Source of the DNA: Paractinoplanes maris
GTDB taxonomy: Bacteria > Actinomycetota > Actinomycetes > Mycobacteriales > Micromonosporaceae
Direction of reading: 5' to 3'
NCBI RefSeq assembly: GCF_023544465.1
Contig: NZ_JALPVL010000008.1
Span: forward strand, 248,001 to 312,000
DNA: 64,000 nt
Below the pieces are notes generated by a model. That model was given only the letters and a program-made list of their open reading frames with translations. It ran no database searches and was not told where the DNA came from. Both the position numbers and the translations under genes were made by a program. Numbering within the stretch: position 1 is the first letter of the stretch; each line of letters opens with the position of its first letter. Shown piece after piece: positions 50,613 to 58,310 of this stretch.

Positions 50613-51461
50613 ATGTCCACTGCAGCTCTGCGGCTCGACACCGCGACCACGTTCCGTCCGCCCGGGTGGGCGGGCGTCGGCACCTGCGCTCTGGACGCTA
50701 CCTCCGCCCAGCCGCCGAGCCGGCTTCCCTATCACGTCCTGCTGCTGGCCACGGCCGGTCACGGCACCGTCGAGGTCGACTTCTTCGGGCACTCGTGCCG
50801 GCCCGGCACCCTGCTCTGGATCCGTCCGGGCCAGGCCCTGCGTGTCGGCCGCAACGGGCTGATCGCGTCGGTGGTCACCTTCGACCCCCGGCTGGCCGGC
50901 GACGAGGAGCACCTGCACAGCCGCTGGCAGCTGCGCGGCGAGGACGAGGACGCGGTGATCAACGAGTTCGCCCAGCTCGCCGTGGACTGTGAGCGGCACC
51001 CGCCCGGTCCGATCGCCGCTGAGCTGCTGCGCCATCAGCTGCGCGTCCTGCTCCTGCGGGTCGCGCTGATGGCCTCGGCCGATGCGTCGGGGCCCGAGAG
51101 CCGCACCTACACCCGGTTCCGCGGGCTGCTCGAGGCCGGGCACCCGCACAGCCGCCGGGTCGAGGACTACGCCGAGGAGCTGGGCTGCTCGGTGCGGACG
51201 CTGACCCGGGCCTGCCTGTCGGTCACCGGGCGCACCGCCAAGCAGGTGGTCGACGACCGGGTCTCGCTGGAGGCGCGCCGGCTGCTCGCCTGCACACCGC
51301 TCTCGGTGGCCGAGGTGGGCCGCCACCTGGGCTTCCCCGAGCCGACCAACTTCGGTCGCTTCTTCCACCGCGAGGTCGGGATGAGCCCCGGTCAGTTCCG
51401 GGCCGAGACCTCGGACGAGCCGCACGCCGCCATCCCCGCCCAGCGACGATCGTCTGACTGA
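50613..51461 (+). CDS. AraC family transcriptional regulator
   Basis: A 282-residue regulator. It has an AraC-type cupin ligand domain (residues about 15-110, LPYHVLLLATAGHGTVEVDF region) and a C-terminal double helix-turn-helix (VEDYAEELGCSVRTLTRACLS and LSVAEVGRHLGFPEPTNFGRFF). ATG 50613 (MSTAALRL) is preferred over an upstream in-frame ATG at 50565. It stands alone, and its target is unknown. Confidence 0.9.
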   Translation: MSTAALRLDTATTFRPPGWAGVGTCALDATSAQPPSRLPYHVLLLATAGHGTVEVDFFGHSCRPGTLLWIRPGQALRVGRNGLIASVVTFDPRLAGDEEHLHSRWQLRGEDEDAVINEFAQLAVDCERHPPGPIAAELLRHQLRVLLLRVALMASADASGPESRTYTRFRGLLEAGHPHSRRVEDYAEELGCSVRTLTRACLSVTGRTAKQVVDDRVSLEARRLLACTPLSVAEVGRHLGFPEPTNFGRFFHREVGMSPGQFRAETSDEPHAAIPAQRRSSD

Positions 51462-51469
51462 GCGTAATT

Positions 51470-51485
51470 CCCACAAAACCGTGGG
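51470..51485. promoter_or_regulatory. inverted repeat upstream of the Rrf2 regulator gene
   Basis: CCCAC-AAAACC-GTGGG is a perfect 5-bp inverted repeat with a six-base spacer. It lies 41 bases upstream of the GTG start of the Rrf2-family gene, within an AT-rich patch. It is a candidate autoregulatory operator. Confidence 0.5.
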
Positions 51486-51526
51486 GTATGTGCGACTCGG
51501 TGGCGCCGAGAGGGCATGATGAATGA

Positions 51527-51982
51527 GTGCAGATCTCCGCGCGCGGCGACTATGCGGTCCGGGCCGCTCTCAGCCTGGCGAGGGCCTACCCGGCATTGAT
51601 GTCCGCCCAAGCCATCGCCCAAGACCAGGAAATGCCCCGCAAGTTCCTCGAGGCGGTGCTGGCCGATCTGCGCCGCGCGGGAGTGGTGCGGGCGCAGCGC
51701 GGCGCCGAGGGTGGCTACACATTGTCACAATCCCCGCGTGACGTGACGATCGGTCAGATCCTGCGCGCGGTCGACGGTCCGCTGGCCGGCGTGCGGGGCC
51801 TGCGTCCTGAGGAGACTCGTTACACCGGCGCGGCGGAAAATCTGCCCAACCTGTGGGTCGCCGTGCGCGCCGCCGTACGGGAAGTGGTCGACGAGGTCAA
51901 TCTGGCCGAGCTCATCAGTGGGCGCATGCCGGCGCACGTCCGCAAACTGACCACCCGCCCCGATGCCTGGCAGCCGCGCTGA
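51527..51982 (+). CDS. Rrf2 family transcriptional regulator lacking Fe-S cysteines
   Basis: A 151-residue Rrf2 winged-helix protein. The N terminus is QISARGDYAVRAALSLA, with recognition region MPRKFLEAVLADLRRAGVVRAQRGAEGGY. The three cysteines used by IscR/NsrR-type members to hold an iron-sulfur cluster are absent; the loop reads GPLAGVRGLRPEETRY. It must therefore sense something else, perhaps a small molecule as CymR partners do. GTG 51527 has GAGAGGG upstream. The DUF4236 gene follows at 65 bases. Confidence 0.9.
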   Translation: MQISARGDYAVRAALSLARAYPALMSAQAIAQDQEMPRKFLEAVLADLRRAGVVRAQRGAEGGYTLSQSPRDVTIGQILRAVDGPLAGVRGLRPEETRYTGAAENLPNLWVAVRAAVREVVDEVNLAELISGRMPAHVRKLTTRPDAWQPR

Positions 51983-52047
51983 CGTTTGCCAATTTGTCCA
52001 ATCGGGAATTGATCTCCCATCCGACGCACCTTGGGAGGGACGTACCG

Positions 52048-52227
52048 ATGGCTCTCGTCTTCCGTAAGCGTAAGAAGTTCGGCCCGCTGATCCTGAACTT
52101 CACCGAGAACGGTTTCTCCTCGTGGAGCATCAAGATCGGCCGCTGGTCCTGGAACTCGCGCAGCCGCTCGCACCGCTACGACCTGCCCGGCCCGTTCTCC
52201 TGGAAGCAGGACAAGAGCCGCTCCTGA
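52048..52227 (+). CDS. small DUF4236-like protein
   Basis: A 59-residue basic protein starting MALVFRKRKKFGPLILNFTENG. It matches the beginning of DUF4236 (RKRxxxGPxxxNxxxxG), where short beta strands follow a basic N terminus. GGGAGGGA provides a strong ribosome site. The function is unknown. It follows the Rrf2 gene on the same strand and ends just before a bidirectional hairpin. Confidence 0.82.
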   Translation: MALVFRKRKKFGPLILNFTENGFSSWSIKIGRWSWNSRSRSHRYDLPGPFSWKQDKSRS

Positions 52228-52239
52228 CCGTCGGCAGCC

Positions 52240-52262
52240 GCCGGCGGCGAGCGGCCGCCGGC
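52240..52262. terminator. bidirectional hairpin between convergent genes
   Basis: A 9-bp stem GCCGGCGGC / GCCGCCGGC with a GAGCG loop fills the 37-base gap between the DUF4236 stop (52227) and the opposing hypothetical gene stop (52265). Confidence 0.7.
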
Positions 52263-52264
52263 AG

Positions 52265-53170
52265 CTACTGGACAGCGATGACGACGTCCCCGCCGAGCCG
52301 CCCCGTGGGCGGCCGGCGGGTCACCGTCCCCGCGTCGACCAGCGCGTGCAGCACCCGCGTGGCATCCGCCGAGCGATAGACCGTCTCGGTCAGGGCGAAG
52401 GTCCGCAACGCGGTCACCGTGGCCTCGCCGGCCTCACCCAGGTGAGCCAGCAGTTCCCGGCGTAGCGGCCCCGGGTGCGGCGTGAGCGAGATGTCGATGA
52501 GGTGCCGGTCAGGGTCGCCCGGGTCCCGATACCGCACCCCGGCGAACTCGTCGACCGACCACAGCGCCTCCTTGAACCCTTCGAGGCTCTTGCCGGCCGT
52601 CGTGCCGAAGACCAGCAGCTCACCGGGCTCCTCGGAGACCGCCAGCTCGACCTGGGTGAACAACGGCCAGCCACCGCGATAGGGCTCGGCCGACGCCCCG
52701 GGCGGCAGCACCAGGATCATCTCGGCCGGCTTGCCCGCGGTCAGGGCGGCCACGGTCGCCGGAGCCGGCAGTGCGGTCTCGCCGGCCGCGTCCACAAACC
52801 CCAGCAGGGGTACGCGTTGAGCCCCGATCGCCTTGAGGCCGACCGGCAGCAGCCCGTCCGTCCCGCCCGAGATCGTGTGCACCGACAGTCCGGTGCCCGC
52901 TCCCGATGCGACCTGGATCGCCTGGAGCCGGGCGTCGAGCGCCGTCAGGTCGTGGCCCGCCGCCACCATGGCGAGCTCCCGGCCCCGTACGAGATCGGCC
53001 TGCTCCGCCAGCACCCGCATCGCCGCCTCGGCCGCCGCCCCGTCGTCCGCGTCGGCGTAGCCGTGCGCGTAGATCACCCGCCGGGCCCGGTGCAGAGCGG
53101 CCGGCGCCCAGGCCTCGAGGTAGCGGACCAGCAGCTCCCGCTTGACTGTGGCAATTGCCGAAGGGGACAT
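52265..53170 (-). CDS. conserved hypothetical protein
   Basis: A 301-residue soluble protein beginning MSPSAIATVKRELL. The N-terminal part is an alpha/beta region with RRVIYAHGYAD and ARLQAIQVAS segments. The C-terminal 70 residues resemble a winged-helix-like element (ATRVLHALVDAGTVTRRPP). I do not recognise a named family. It shares a 67-base divergent promoter region with the TPR/Fn3 protein gene. Confidence 0.7.
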   Translation of the reverse strand: MSPSAIATVKRELLVRYLEAWAPAALHRARRVIYAHGYADADDGAAAEAAMRVLAEQADLVRGRELAMVAAGHDLTALDARLQAIQVASGAGTGLSVHTISGGTDGLLPVGLKAIGAQRVPLLGFVDAAGETALPAPATVAALTAGKPAEMILVLPPGASAEPYRGGWPLFTQVELAVSEEPGELLVFGTTAGKSLEGFKEALWSVDEFAGVRYRDPGDPDRHLIDISLTPHPGPLRRELLAHLGEAGEATVTALRTFALTETVYRSADATRVLHALVDAGTVTRRPPTGRLGGDVVIAVQ

Positions 53171-53237
53171 GTGCGGGCTCTCCAGTGTCTGGTCAGCGAG
53201 GACTTCGCAACATTGCACTTGTACCTACAGTGGTCAC

Positions 53238-54959
53238 ATGAGCACTATGGGATACGTGGCCCCTCCCCAGCTCGCCGAACTCACCGCGCGCGCCCAGACT
53301 CTCACGTCTGCCGGCGACCTCGCTGGTGCGCGCCGCGTGCTGGCCCAGGTGCTCGATCCGGCCGACGCCGCCGACCCGCGCCGGGCCACCCCCGACCTGG
53401 CCCTGGCGGCCGCGCTGCACGCCCGCATCCTGATCGCGCTGGGCGACGCCCACGGCGCCCGGTTCTGGGCCGAGTATGCGCATGCGGCCGAGGAGCGTCT
53501 GCACGGCCCCCGCCACGACCACACGGTCGGCGCGGCGGCCACCCACGCCGCGGTGCTCCAGCGGGTCGGACAGTTCGCCCGGGCCGCCCAGGTCTACCGC
53601 CAGCTGGTCGGCGACCTCACCGAGCTCGAGGGCCCGGAGTCGCCGCGCGTGCTCGCGGCCGAGGCCGACCTGGCCACCGCCGAACACTCAGCCGGTCACT
53701 GCACCGCCGCCCGCTCCCGGCTCGGAGCCGCCTGGCGCCGGCACACCCGGCTCCACGGTGAGGCGTCCGCCCCCGGTATAAAGATGCTGGCCCGGCTGGG
53801 CGCGATGGAGCGCGAGTGCGGGCGGGACGCCGAATCCCGCGAGCACCTGGCCCAGGCCCAGCAGCTGTGCGCCCGCTATCTGCCCGACGACCACCCTCTC
53901 GTACGCCAAGTCACCGCGCTCGCCACGGCCGGGCCCTCGGGCAACCACGTCTGCGGCCGGGTCGAGCAGTCCGAGGGCCCCGGCACGACCACAGCGGGCG
54001 GCCCCGGCGTGACCACAGCGGGCGCCCCCGGCGTGACCACAGTGGGCGGCCCCGGCGTGACCACAGCGGGCGCCCCCGGCGTGACCACAGTGGGCGGCCC
54101 CGGCGTGACCACAGCGGGTGGCCCCGGCGTGACCACGGTGGGTGCCCCCGGCGTCCGCACGCTGCCGTTCCCACGCCGCCCCACGGTGCCCGACCCCGAC
54201 CCGGCCGACGACCCGTCCCTGCCGCCCCCGGACAACCGGCCGACCGACCCCAACGGCTCGGTCTATCAGCAGCCGCTCTATCTGGCCGACGTGCATCAGG
54301 ACACCGACGACCTGGCCGGCGGCCGCCACGCCCGCGCCGACACCCCGCCGCCGCTGCCCGGCCGGCGCGCGCCCGACTACGGCCCCGACGGCCGTCCGCA
54401 GCCGATCGGTTCCGCGCCCGCCAGCACCTACACGCTGCCGCCCAACACCGAGAGCCGGCTACCCGTCCGCGCCGAGCCCGCACCCACCCGTCGCCGCCAG
54501 CCGTTCCTGCTGGCCGCCGTCCTGGTGGCCGGCGTGGCCGCCGCCGTGGCCGTGGTCGCCCTGACCCTGCCCGACGCCAACGGCGACGAGAGCCCGGCCG
54601 CCGCCCCCACCCCGGCCGCCACCTCCGCTCCGGCCGCGTCCGCCTCCGCCGCGGCGCCGGCCACCCCCACGACCCGCCCGCCGACGGCCGACCCCGGCGC
54701 CCCCACCGCGCTCAAGCTGCGCGACAACCGCGACAGCGTCACCCTCCAGTGGACCTACCCGAAGGACTCCGAGGGCCCGATCCTGGTCTCGGGCAGTCGC
54801 GCCGGCCAGCCCCAGAAACCGTTCCAGCAGCTCCCCGCGGGCAGCGCCGACTACGTCGTCTACGGCCTGAACGAGCAGCTGAACTACTGCTTCACCATCT
54901 CAGTGGCCTACGGCACCAACAACATCGCCCGCTCAGTCCCGGCCTGCACCAAGCGCTGA
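53238..54959 (+). CDS. TPR-containing membrane protein with octapeptide repeats and C-terminal Fn3-like domain
   Basis: A 573-residue single-pass protein. The cytoplasmic N-terminal half (about 10-235) is helical and TPR-like (repeated AAALHARILIALGDAHGARFW and VLQRVGQFARAAQVYRQL). Eight octapeptides (GGPGVTTA/GAPGVTTV type, residues 246-309) form a low-complexity linker. One transmembrane helix (about 422-445) follows. The exported tail has an Ala/Pro/Ser/Thr-rich stalk and a fibronectin-like beta domain ending with two cysteines. ATG 53238 is used. It may link an internal signal to the cell surface; no close function is known. Confidence 0.8.
   Translation: MSTMGYVAPPQLAELTARAQTLTSAGDLAGARRVLAQVLDPADAADPRRATPDLALAAALHARILIALGDAHGARFWAEYAHAAEERLHGPRHDHTVGAAATHAAVLQRVGQFARAAQVYRQLVGDLTELEGPESPRVLAAEADLATAEHSAGHCTAARSRLGAAWRRHTRLHGEASAPGIKMLARLGAMERECGRDAESREHLAQAQQLCARYLPDDHPLVRQVTALATAGPSGNHVCGRVEQSEGPGTTTAGGPGVTTAGAPGVTTVGGPGVTTAGAPGVTTVGGPGVTTAGGPGVTTVGAPGVRTLPFPRRPTVPDPDPADDPSLPPPDNRPTDPNGSVYQQPLYLADVHQDTDDLAGGRHARADTPPPLPGRRAPDYGPDGRPQPIGSAPASTYTLPPNTESRLPVRAEPAPTRRRQPFLLAAVLVAGVAAAVAVVALTLPDANGDESPAAAPTPAATSAPAASASAAAPATPTTRPPTADPGAPTALKLRDNRDSVTLQWTYPKDSEGPILVSGSRAGQPQKPFQQLPAGSADYVVYGLNEQLNYCFTISVAYGTNNIARSVPACTKR
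53973..54164 (+). repeat. 24-bp coding tandem repeats (octapeptide units)
   Basis: Eight 24-bp units encode an (E/G)(G/A)PGVTT(A/V) octapeptide. Units 2-6 alternate in a 48-bp higher-order pattern, indicating duplication of pairs. Confidence 0.88.
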
Positions 54960-55070
54960 CCGCCCGTCCCGCCCGCTCAACCGGATCTGGCGCGGTACGG
55001 CCTGCCTTACACTTGCTTCGTGACTACCACTGATCGGGTGCGTGTCGACACCGGCGCCGGCGGGTGAGGA

Positions 55071-55286
55071 ATGAGCGGCTACTCGTGCTGGCGGGACATT
55101 CGGTCCGAGTACGTCGAGCGGGCCGGCGGCGAGGAAGCAGTCGCTGAGGGCAAGCGGCAATTGTTCGCGACGATTCTCGGGCAACGGCCGGCCGATGATC
55201 GCGGGCCGTATCTGTGCGGTGCCGGCCGGTCAGGTGGCGGCCGGCGAGATGCCGCCCGCTGCTCACCGCCGGCTGCTTGCGACGCT
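55071..55286 (+). pseudogene. remnant of an XRE-type helix-turn-helix regulator
   Basis: From ATG 55071 the first 38 codons (YSCWRDIRSEYVERAGGEEA, then VAEGKRQLFATILGQR) follow the N terminus of a common actinobacterial XRE/antitoxin-like family. The next part, where the helix-turn-helix should be, does not match in that frame; a shifted frame gives QVAA-like residues. The frame then runs on opposite the deacetylase gene. A decayed or frameshifted gene is the best reading. The rest of the 330-base gap shows nothing else beyond a TACACT -10-like box at 55008. Confidence 0.5.
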
Positions 55287-55289
55287 GCC

Positions 55290-55964
55290 TTATCTGATTC
55301 TCCGATCCCGTACGAGGTCGGAGACCGTCACGGCGGTCGGGCCTCGTGCGGCGAGGGCGGTCAGCAGGTCGTCGGTGGTGGCGGCGACACCGCTGCGCTG
55401 GGCGGTGCCCTCGTGCAGGACGACGATCGAGCCCGGGCGGATCGAGGCCAGCAGGTGGCCGGCGATCGCCTCGTCGGCCGGGCCCCCGGTGTGGCCGGCG
55501 ACGAGGGTGCCGAGGACCGCGCGCAGGTTGATCTCGGCCGCCGAGCGGAGCATCCGCGGGGTGAAGACGCCGGAGCCGGGGCGGAACCACCGGACCGGAC
55601 CGTAACGGGCGAGCATCCGGCTCACCTCGGCCAGGTCCTGGCGGAACCGCTCGTCTCCGATGAAGGCCGACCGTTCGTCGCGCATCAGGTGGTTGGCGAT
55701 CTCGTGGCCGTCGGCCACGATCTGCTCGACCAGTTCCCCGTACGCGGCGACCCGCTCACCGATCAGGAAGAACGTCGCCGACGCCCGGTGCCGGCGCAGC
55801 ACCTCGAGCAGCTGCGGGGTGGTCTCGGGGTGCGGCCCGTCGTCGAAGGTCAGCGCGAACACGGGTTCGGTGGTGTCGGCGAACCACAGCACGTCACCCG
55901 GAATGACCCGGGACAGCGCCCGGGCGACGGGTTCCCGCCAGCGCAGAAACCCGTCGGAGACCAT
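55290..55964 (-). CDS. polysaccharide deacetylase family protein (NodB domain)
   Basis: A 224-residue NodB-fold protein. It has TFDDGPH (39-45), the metal-site HEIANH (H87, H92), the WFRPGSG motif and the C-terminal IVVLHEG. The second histidine of the usual H-x3-H zinc motif is Asp96 here (NHLMRD), a variant I believe is shared by a subset of actinobacterial members. No signal peptide is seen, so the protein may act inside the cell or on a cytoplasmic precursor. ATG 55964 is used; TTG 55970 is possible. Confidence 0.87.
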   Translation of the reverse strand: MVSDGFLRWREPVARALSRVIPGDVLWFADTTEPVFALTFDDGPHPETTPQLLEVLRRHRASATFFLIGERVAAYGELVEQIVADGHEIANHLMRDERSAFIGDERFRQDLAEVSRMLARYGPVRWFRPGSGVFTPRMLRSAAEINLRAVLGTLVAGHTGGPADEAIAGHLLASIRPGSIVVLHEGTAQRSGVAATTDDLLTALAARGPTAVTVSDLVRDRRIR

Positions 55965-56030
55965 GGTCAATGGTAGGCCGGATCGCGGCTCGGCCCGTCC
56001 TCGCCGATCAGCGCGTACGGAAGTGGGGAG

Positions 56031-56561
56031 TCAGCTCCAGAGCGGGACGGTCCGGTCGAGGTCGGCGACGAGGATGTCGTAGGTGTCGCCGACCGCGTGG
56101 TCGCGGGCGCCCGGCTCAGGGGTCGCCCGCAGGTCGCGCAGATCGGGCTCGGCCGGCTGCACGTAGCCGAGCCACAGATAGAGGTCGCGGGCCACCCGGT
56201 TGGATTTGTCCACACCGAGCAGGACCTGCTCGTGACCCCGGGCGCGCAGATTGGCCTCGGCCTGCCGCAGCAGAGCCCGGCCCACCCCGTGGTGCCGCCG
56301 GGCGGGCGCGACGTGCAGATGGAAGATCATCGGTACGCCGGCCAGGTGCCGCCGGATCTCGGGCTCGGTGGCCAGATCCCACGAGAGGAACACCCCGCCC
56401 ACCGGTCCGTCGTCCTCGAAGGCCAGCAGGATCTCGCCCAACCCCTTCTCCTGCAACGGATAGCGGCCGGCGAAGAACTCGTGATGATCAGGACCGAGGG
56501 CACCGATGAGCGATTCGAGGTCGTCGCGGTTCGCGGCGCGGATCTTCACGGGCACCCGCAC
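56031..56561 (-). CDS. GNAT family N-acetyltransferase
   Basis: A 176-residue GNAT protein. The acetyl-CoA site is HLHVAPARRHHGVGRALLRQAE, preceded by GGVFLSWDLA strands. The C-terminal LYLWLGYVQ is typical of the fold. The substrate is unknown. Several in-frame GTG codons (56561, 56555, 56549) could start it; the first is used. It is upstream of the deacetylase gene on the same strand, with a 66-base gap, and may be co-transcribed. Confidence 0.87.
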   Translation of the reverse strand: MRVPVKIRAANRDDLESLIGALGPDHHEFFAGRYPLQEKGLGEILLAFEDDGPVGGVFLSWDLATEPEIRRHLAGVPMIFHLHVAPARRHHGVGRALLRQAEANLRARGHEQVLLGVDKSNRVARDLYLWLGYVQPAEPDLRDLRATPEPGARDHAVGDTYDILVADLDRTVPLWS

Positions 56562-56596
56562 AGCTAATCCCACTTCCGGTCCGGCCGCGAACCCGG

Positions 56597-56627
56597 CACG
56601 TGCCCCGGCGCACGGCCGGGGCACGTG
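56597..56627 (-). terminator. perfect hairpin terminator after the small membrane protein gene
   Basis: A 12-bp stem CACGTGCCCCGG / CCGGGGCACGTG with a seven-base loop lies seven bases beyond the stop codon of the small membrane protein gene. Confidence 0.82.
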
Positions 56628-56633
56628 GGTTCG

Positions 56634-56885
56634 TCACCGGCCGAGGGCCGAGACAATGACGGCGCCGATCAGGGCGACGAGGGACAGGAGCAGCAGGACG
56701 ACCACGCCGAGCGAGGTGAGCAGCATGCGGGTCATCTGCCAGACGGCGGTCAGGACGGAGCGGGCCCAGCTGACCGCGAAGCCGAGAAGCATGATCGCGA
56801 CCATGATCGCGATGGTGCTCATCAGGTCGGTGGGGAGCTCCGGAGAGGTGCCGGCCGCCGCGGCGAAGGGGACGAGAATTGACAT
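56634..56885 (-). CDS. small two-helix membrane protein
   Basis: An 83-residue hydrophobic protein with two transmembrane helices (about 22-42 and 56-80, LLLLLSLVALIGAVIVSALG) joined by a short loop holding WARSVLTAVWQMTR. The ATG at 56885 has GGGAAGG seven bases upstream. There is no recognised family. It is followed by a strong hairpin terminator, so it is probably a monocistronic gene. Confidence 0.72.
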   Translation of the reverse strand: MSILVPFAAAAGTSPELPTDLMSTIAIMVAIMLLGFAVSWARSVLTAVWQMTRMLLTSLGVVVLLLLSLVALIGAVIVSALGR

Positions 56886-57064
56886 GAGCGTGCCTTCCCT
56901 GACAAAGAGGCGGGTTCGCGACAGAGCATCTTCGGGGCGGGCGCGAGGGGAGAGCGGCGGAGCCATCGCGGTGGCTCACGTGATCGAGGAGAACGTCCGG
57001 GCATCGGCATCGTCATCACCCCTGCCGGCGCTTGATTTCAGCGCTTCTTGTAAGCTCAGACTAA

Positions 57065-57085
57065 ACTTCAGCACTTCACTGAAGT
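57065..57085. promoter_or_regulatory. operator-like inverted repeat, upstream copy
   Basis: ACTTCAG-N7-CTGAAGT is a perfect 7-bp inverted repeat. The same arms and spacer length recur at 57190-57208. It lies in the 345-base AT-richer gap upstream of the XRE regulator gene, which otherwise shows only a TATCCT -10-like box (57174) and a weak extra half site near 57037. Confidence 0.7.
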
Positions 57086-57189
57086 AGCGTTAACCATCGT
57101 CAATTTCTGGCTCCTCACGGCAGCCCCGATAACCTCATTCCGGTTCACTCATGCTTTTCCCGGCGTTAAGGTCTATCCTTCGGGCTGTG

Positions 57190-57218
57190 CTTCAGCGAGC
57201 TACTGAAGTCAACTGAAG
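57190..57218. promoter_or_regulatory. operator-like inverted repeat, start-proximal copy with extra half site
   Basis: CTTCAG-N7-CTGAAG (57190-57208) is followed four bases later by a third CTGAAG half site (57213-57218). That half site runs into the GAAGGAG ribosome-binding sequence of the regulator gene at 57231. Protein binding here would block both promoter clearance and, at the DNA level, the leader. Confidence 0.7.
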
Positions 57219-57230
57219 GAGACGGCGCCG

Positions 57231-58310
57231 ATGCCCAGGGTGACTACGCTCGCCGAGCGGCTGAGGGAGCTGCGCACGGCCGGGTGGCCGGGTCACCCGC
57301 TGACCCAGCGGGCACTGGGCCGGGTGCTCGGAGTGAGTGTTCCGCTGATCTCCTCCTGGGAGCACGGCACCGTGCCGCCGCCCGAGCGCCTGGACGACTA
57401 CGCGCTCTACTTCGCACTGTCCGAGCCGGCGTCGTCGCTGCCCGGCGTCGATCAGCTCGACGGCGAGCAGCAGCAGGCCTTTCACGAGCTCCGGCGGAGT
57501 CTGCACACTCTGCGCGGCCGCGTCGCCGGGGAGGGTGATGCGCTCGGTGAGCCGGCCATCCCGCATCCGTTGCACTTCCCACCCGGCCAGGCGATCACCA
57601 TCGTCCCGTCGGAGCTGCCCCAGCACGTGCGGGACCAGTTCGGCGATGTGTCCCGGCCGCACGGCCCCGACTACGTCGAGTCGTACAAGTACGCCGACCT
57701 CGACGCGCTGATCGAGTTGCTGTCGTTCATCCGCGGGATGAATCCGACCAACCCCACAACCGTGGGCGTCCCGCGGGAGCTGTCGACCGACGATCTGACC
57801 GCCCACCTGATCGCGCTCGGCGGCGTCGACTTCAACGAGGTGACCGCGGCCGCGCTGACCGACCTCAGCCACGTCCCGGTCAAGCAACTGGAGCGCGAGA
57901 CGTTCCACGACACCGGGGCGTTCTCGGTCGGCTACGCGGACGGGCGGCGCGCCCGGCTGGCCCCGAAGCTGCACCGTGACCAGGGCAGCACCACTCTCCG
58001 GGAGGACGTTGCGCACTATCTGCGCGCTCCGAATCCCTATAATCGGGAGCGAACACTGACATTCTTCAACGGCATGTACAGCCGGGGAAGCTACGGGATC
58101 GTCCGGGCCCTGACCGATCCGAAGATCCAGGAGCGGAACGCGGCTTACGTCGACCGTAGATTTCACGGGACCGACACCTATAGCATCGTCTGCCGCGTGA
58201 AGATCGTCGCCAATGAAGTCGTCGTCCCCGACTGGACGGTGGACGACATTCGTTTACACGAGTGGCCGGAGGCCGAGCATGACCGCACCAGCGGTGCTGC
58301 TGCCCACTGA
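57231..58310 (+). CDS. XRE-type helix-turn-helix regulator with large C-terminal domain
   Basis: A 359-residue protein. The N-terminal 60 residues are an XRE helix-turn-helix (LAERLRELR ... LTQRALGRVLGVSVPLISSWEHGTVPP). The C-terminal 250 residues form an alpha/beta domain (YKYADLDALIELLSFIRGMNP, RTLTFFNGMYSRGSYGIVRALTDP) with no named family that I recognise. Two identical inverted repeats upstream suggest autoregulation. It overlaps the glycosyltransferase-like gene by 32 bases, so the two are made together. Confidence 0.85.
   Translation: MPRVTTLAERLRELRTAGWPGHPLTQRALGRVLGVSVPLISSWEHGTVPPPERLDDYALYFALSEPASSLPGVDQLDGEQQQAFHELRRSLHTLRGRVAGEGDALGEPAIPHPLHFPPGQAITIVPSELPQHVRDQFGDVSRPHGPDYVESYKYADLDALIELLSFIRGMNPTNPTTVGVPRELSTDDLTAHLIALGGVDFNEVTAAALTDLSHVPVKQLERETFHDTGAFSVGYADGRRARLAPKLHRDQGSTTLREDVAHYLRAPNPYNRERTLTFFNGMYSRGSYGIVRALTDPKIQERNAAYVDRRFHGTDTYSIVCRVKIVANEVVVPDWTVDDIRLHEWPEAEHDRTSGAAAH

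Noticed and set aside
53876..54329. Minus-strand frames with Cys/His-rich repeats opposite the octapeptide region
   Set aside because: They arise only from the 24-bp repeat read backwards; no start site or flanking coding signal supports them.
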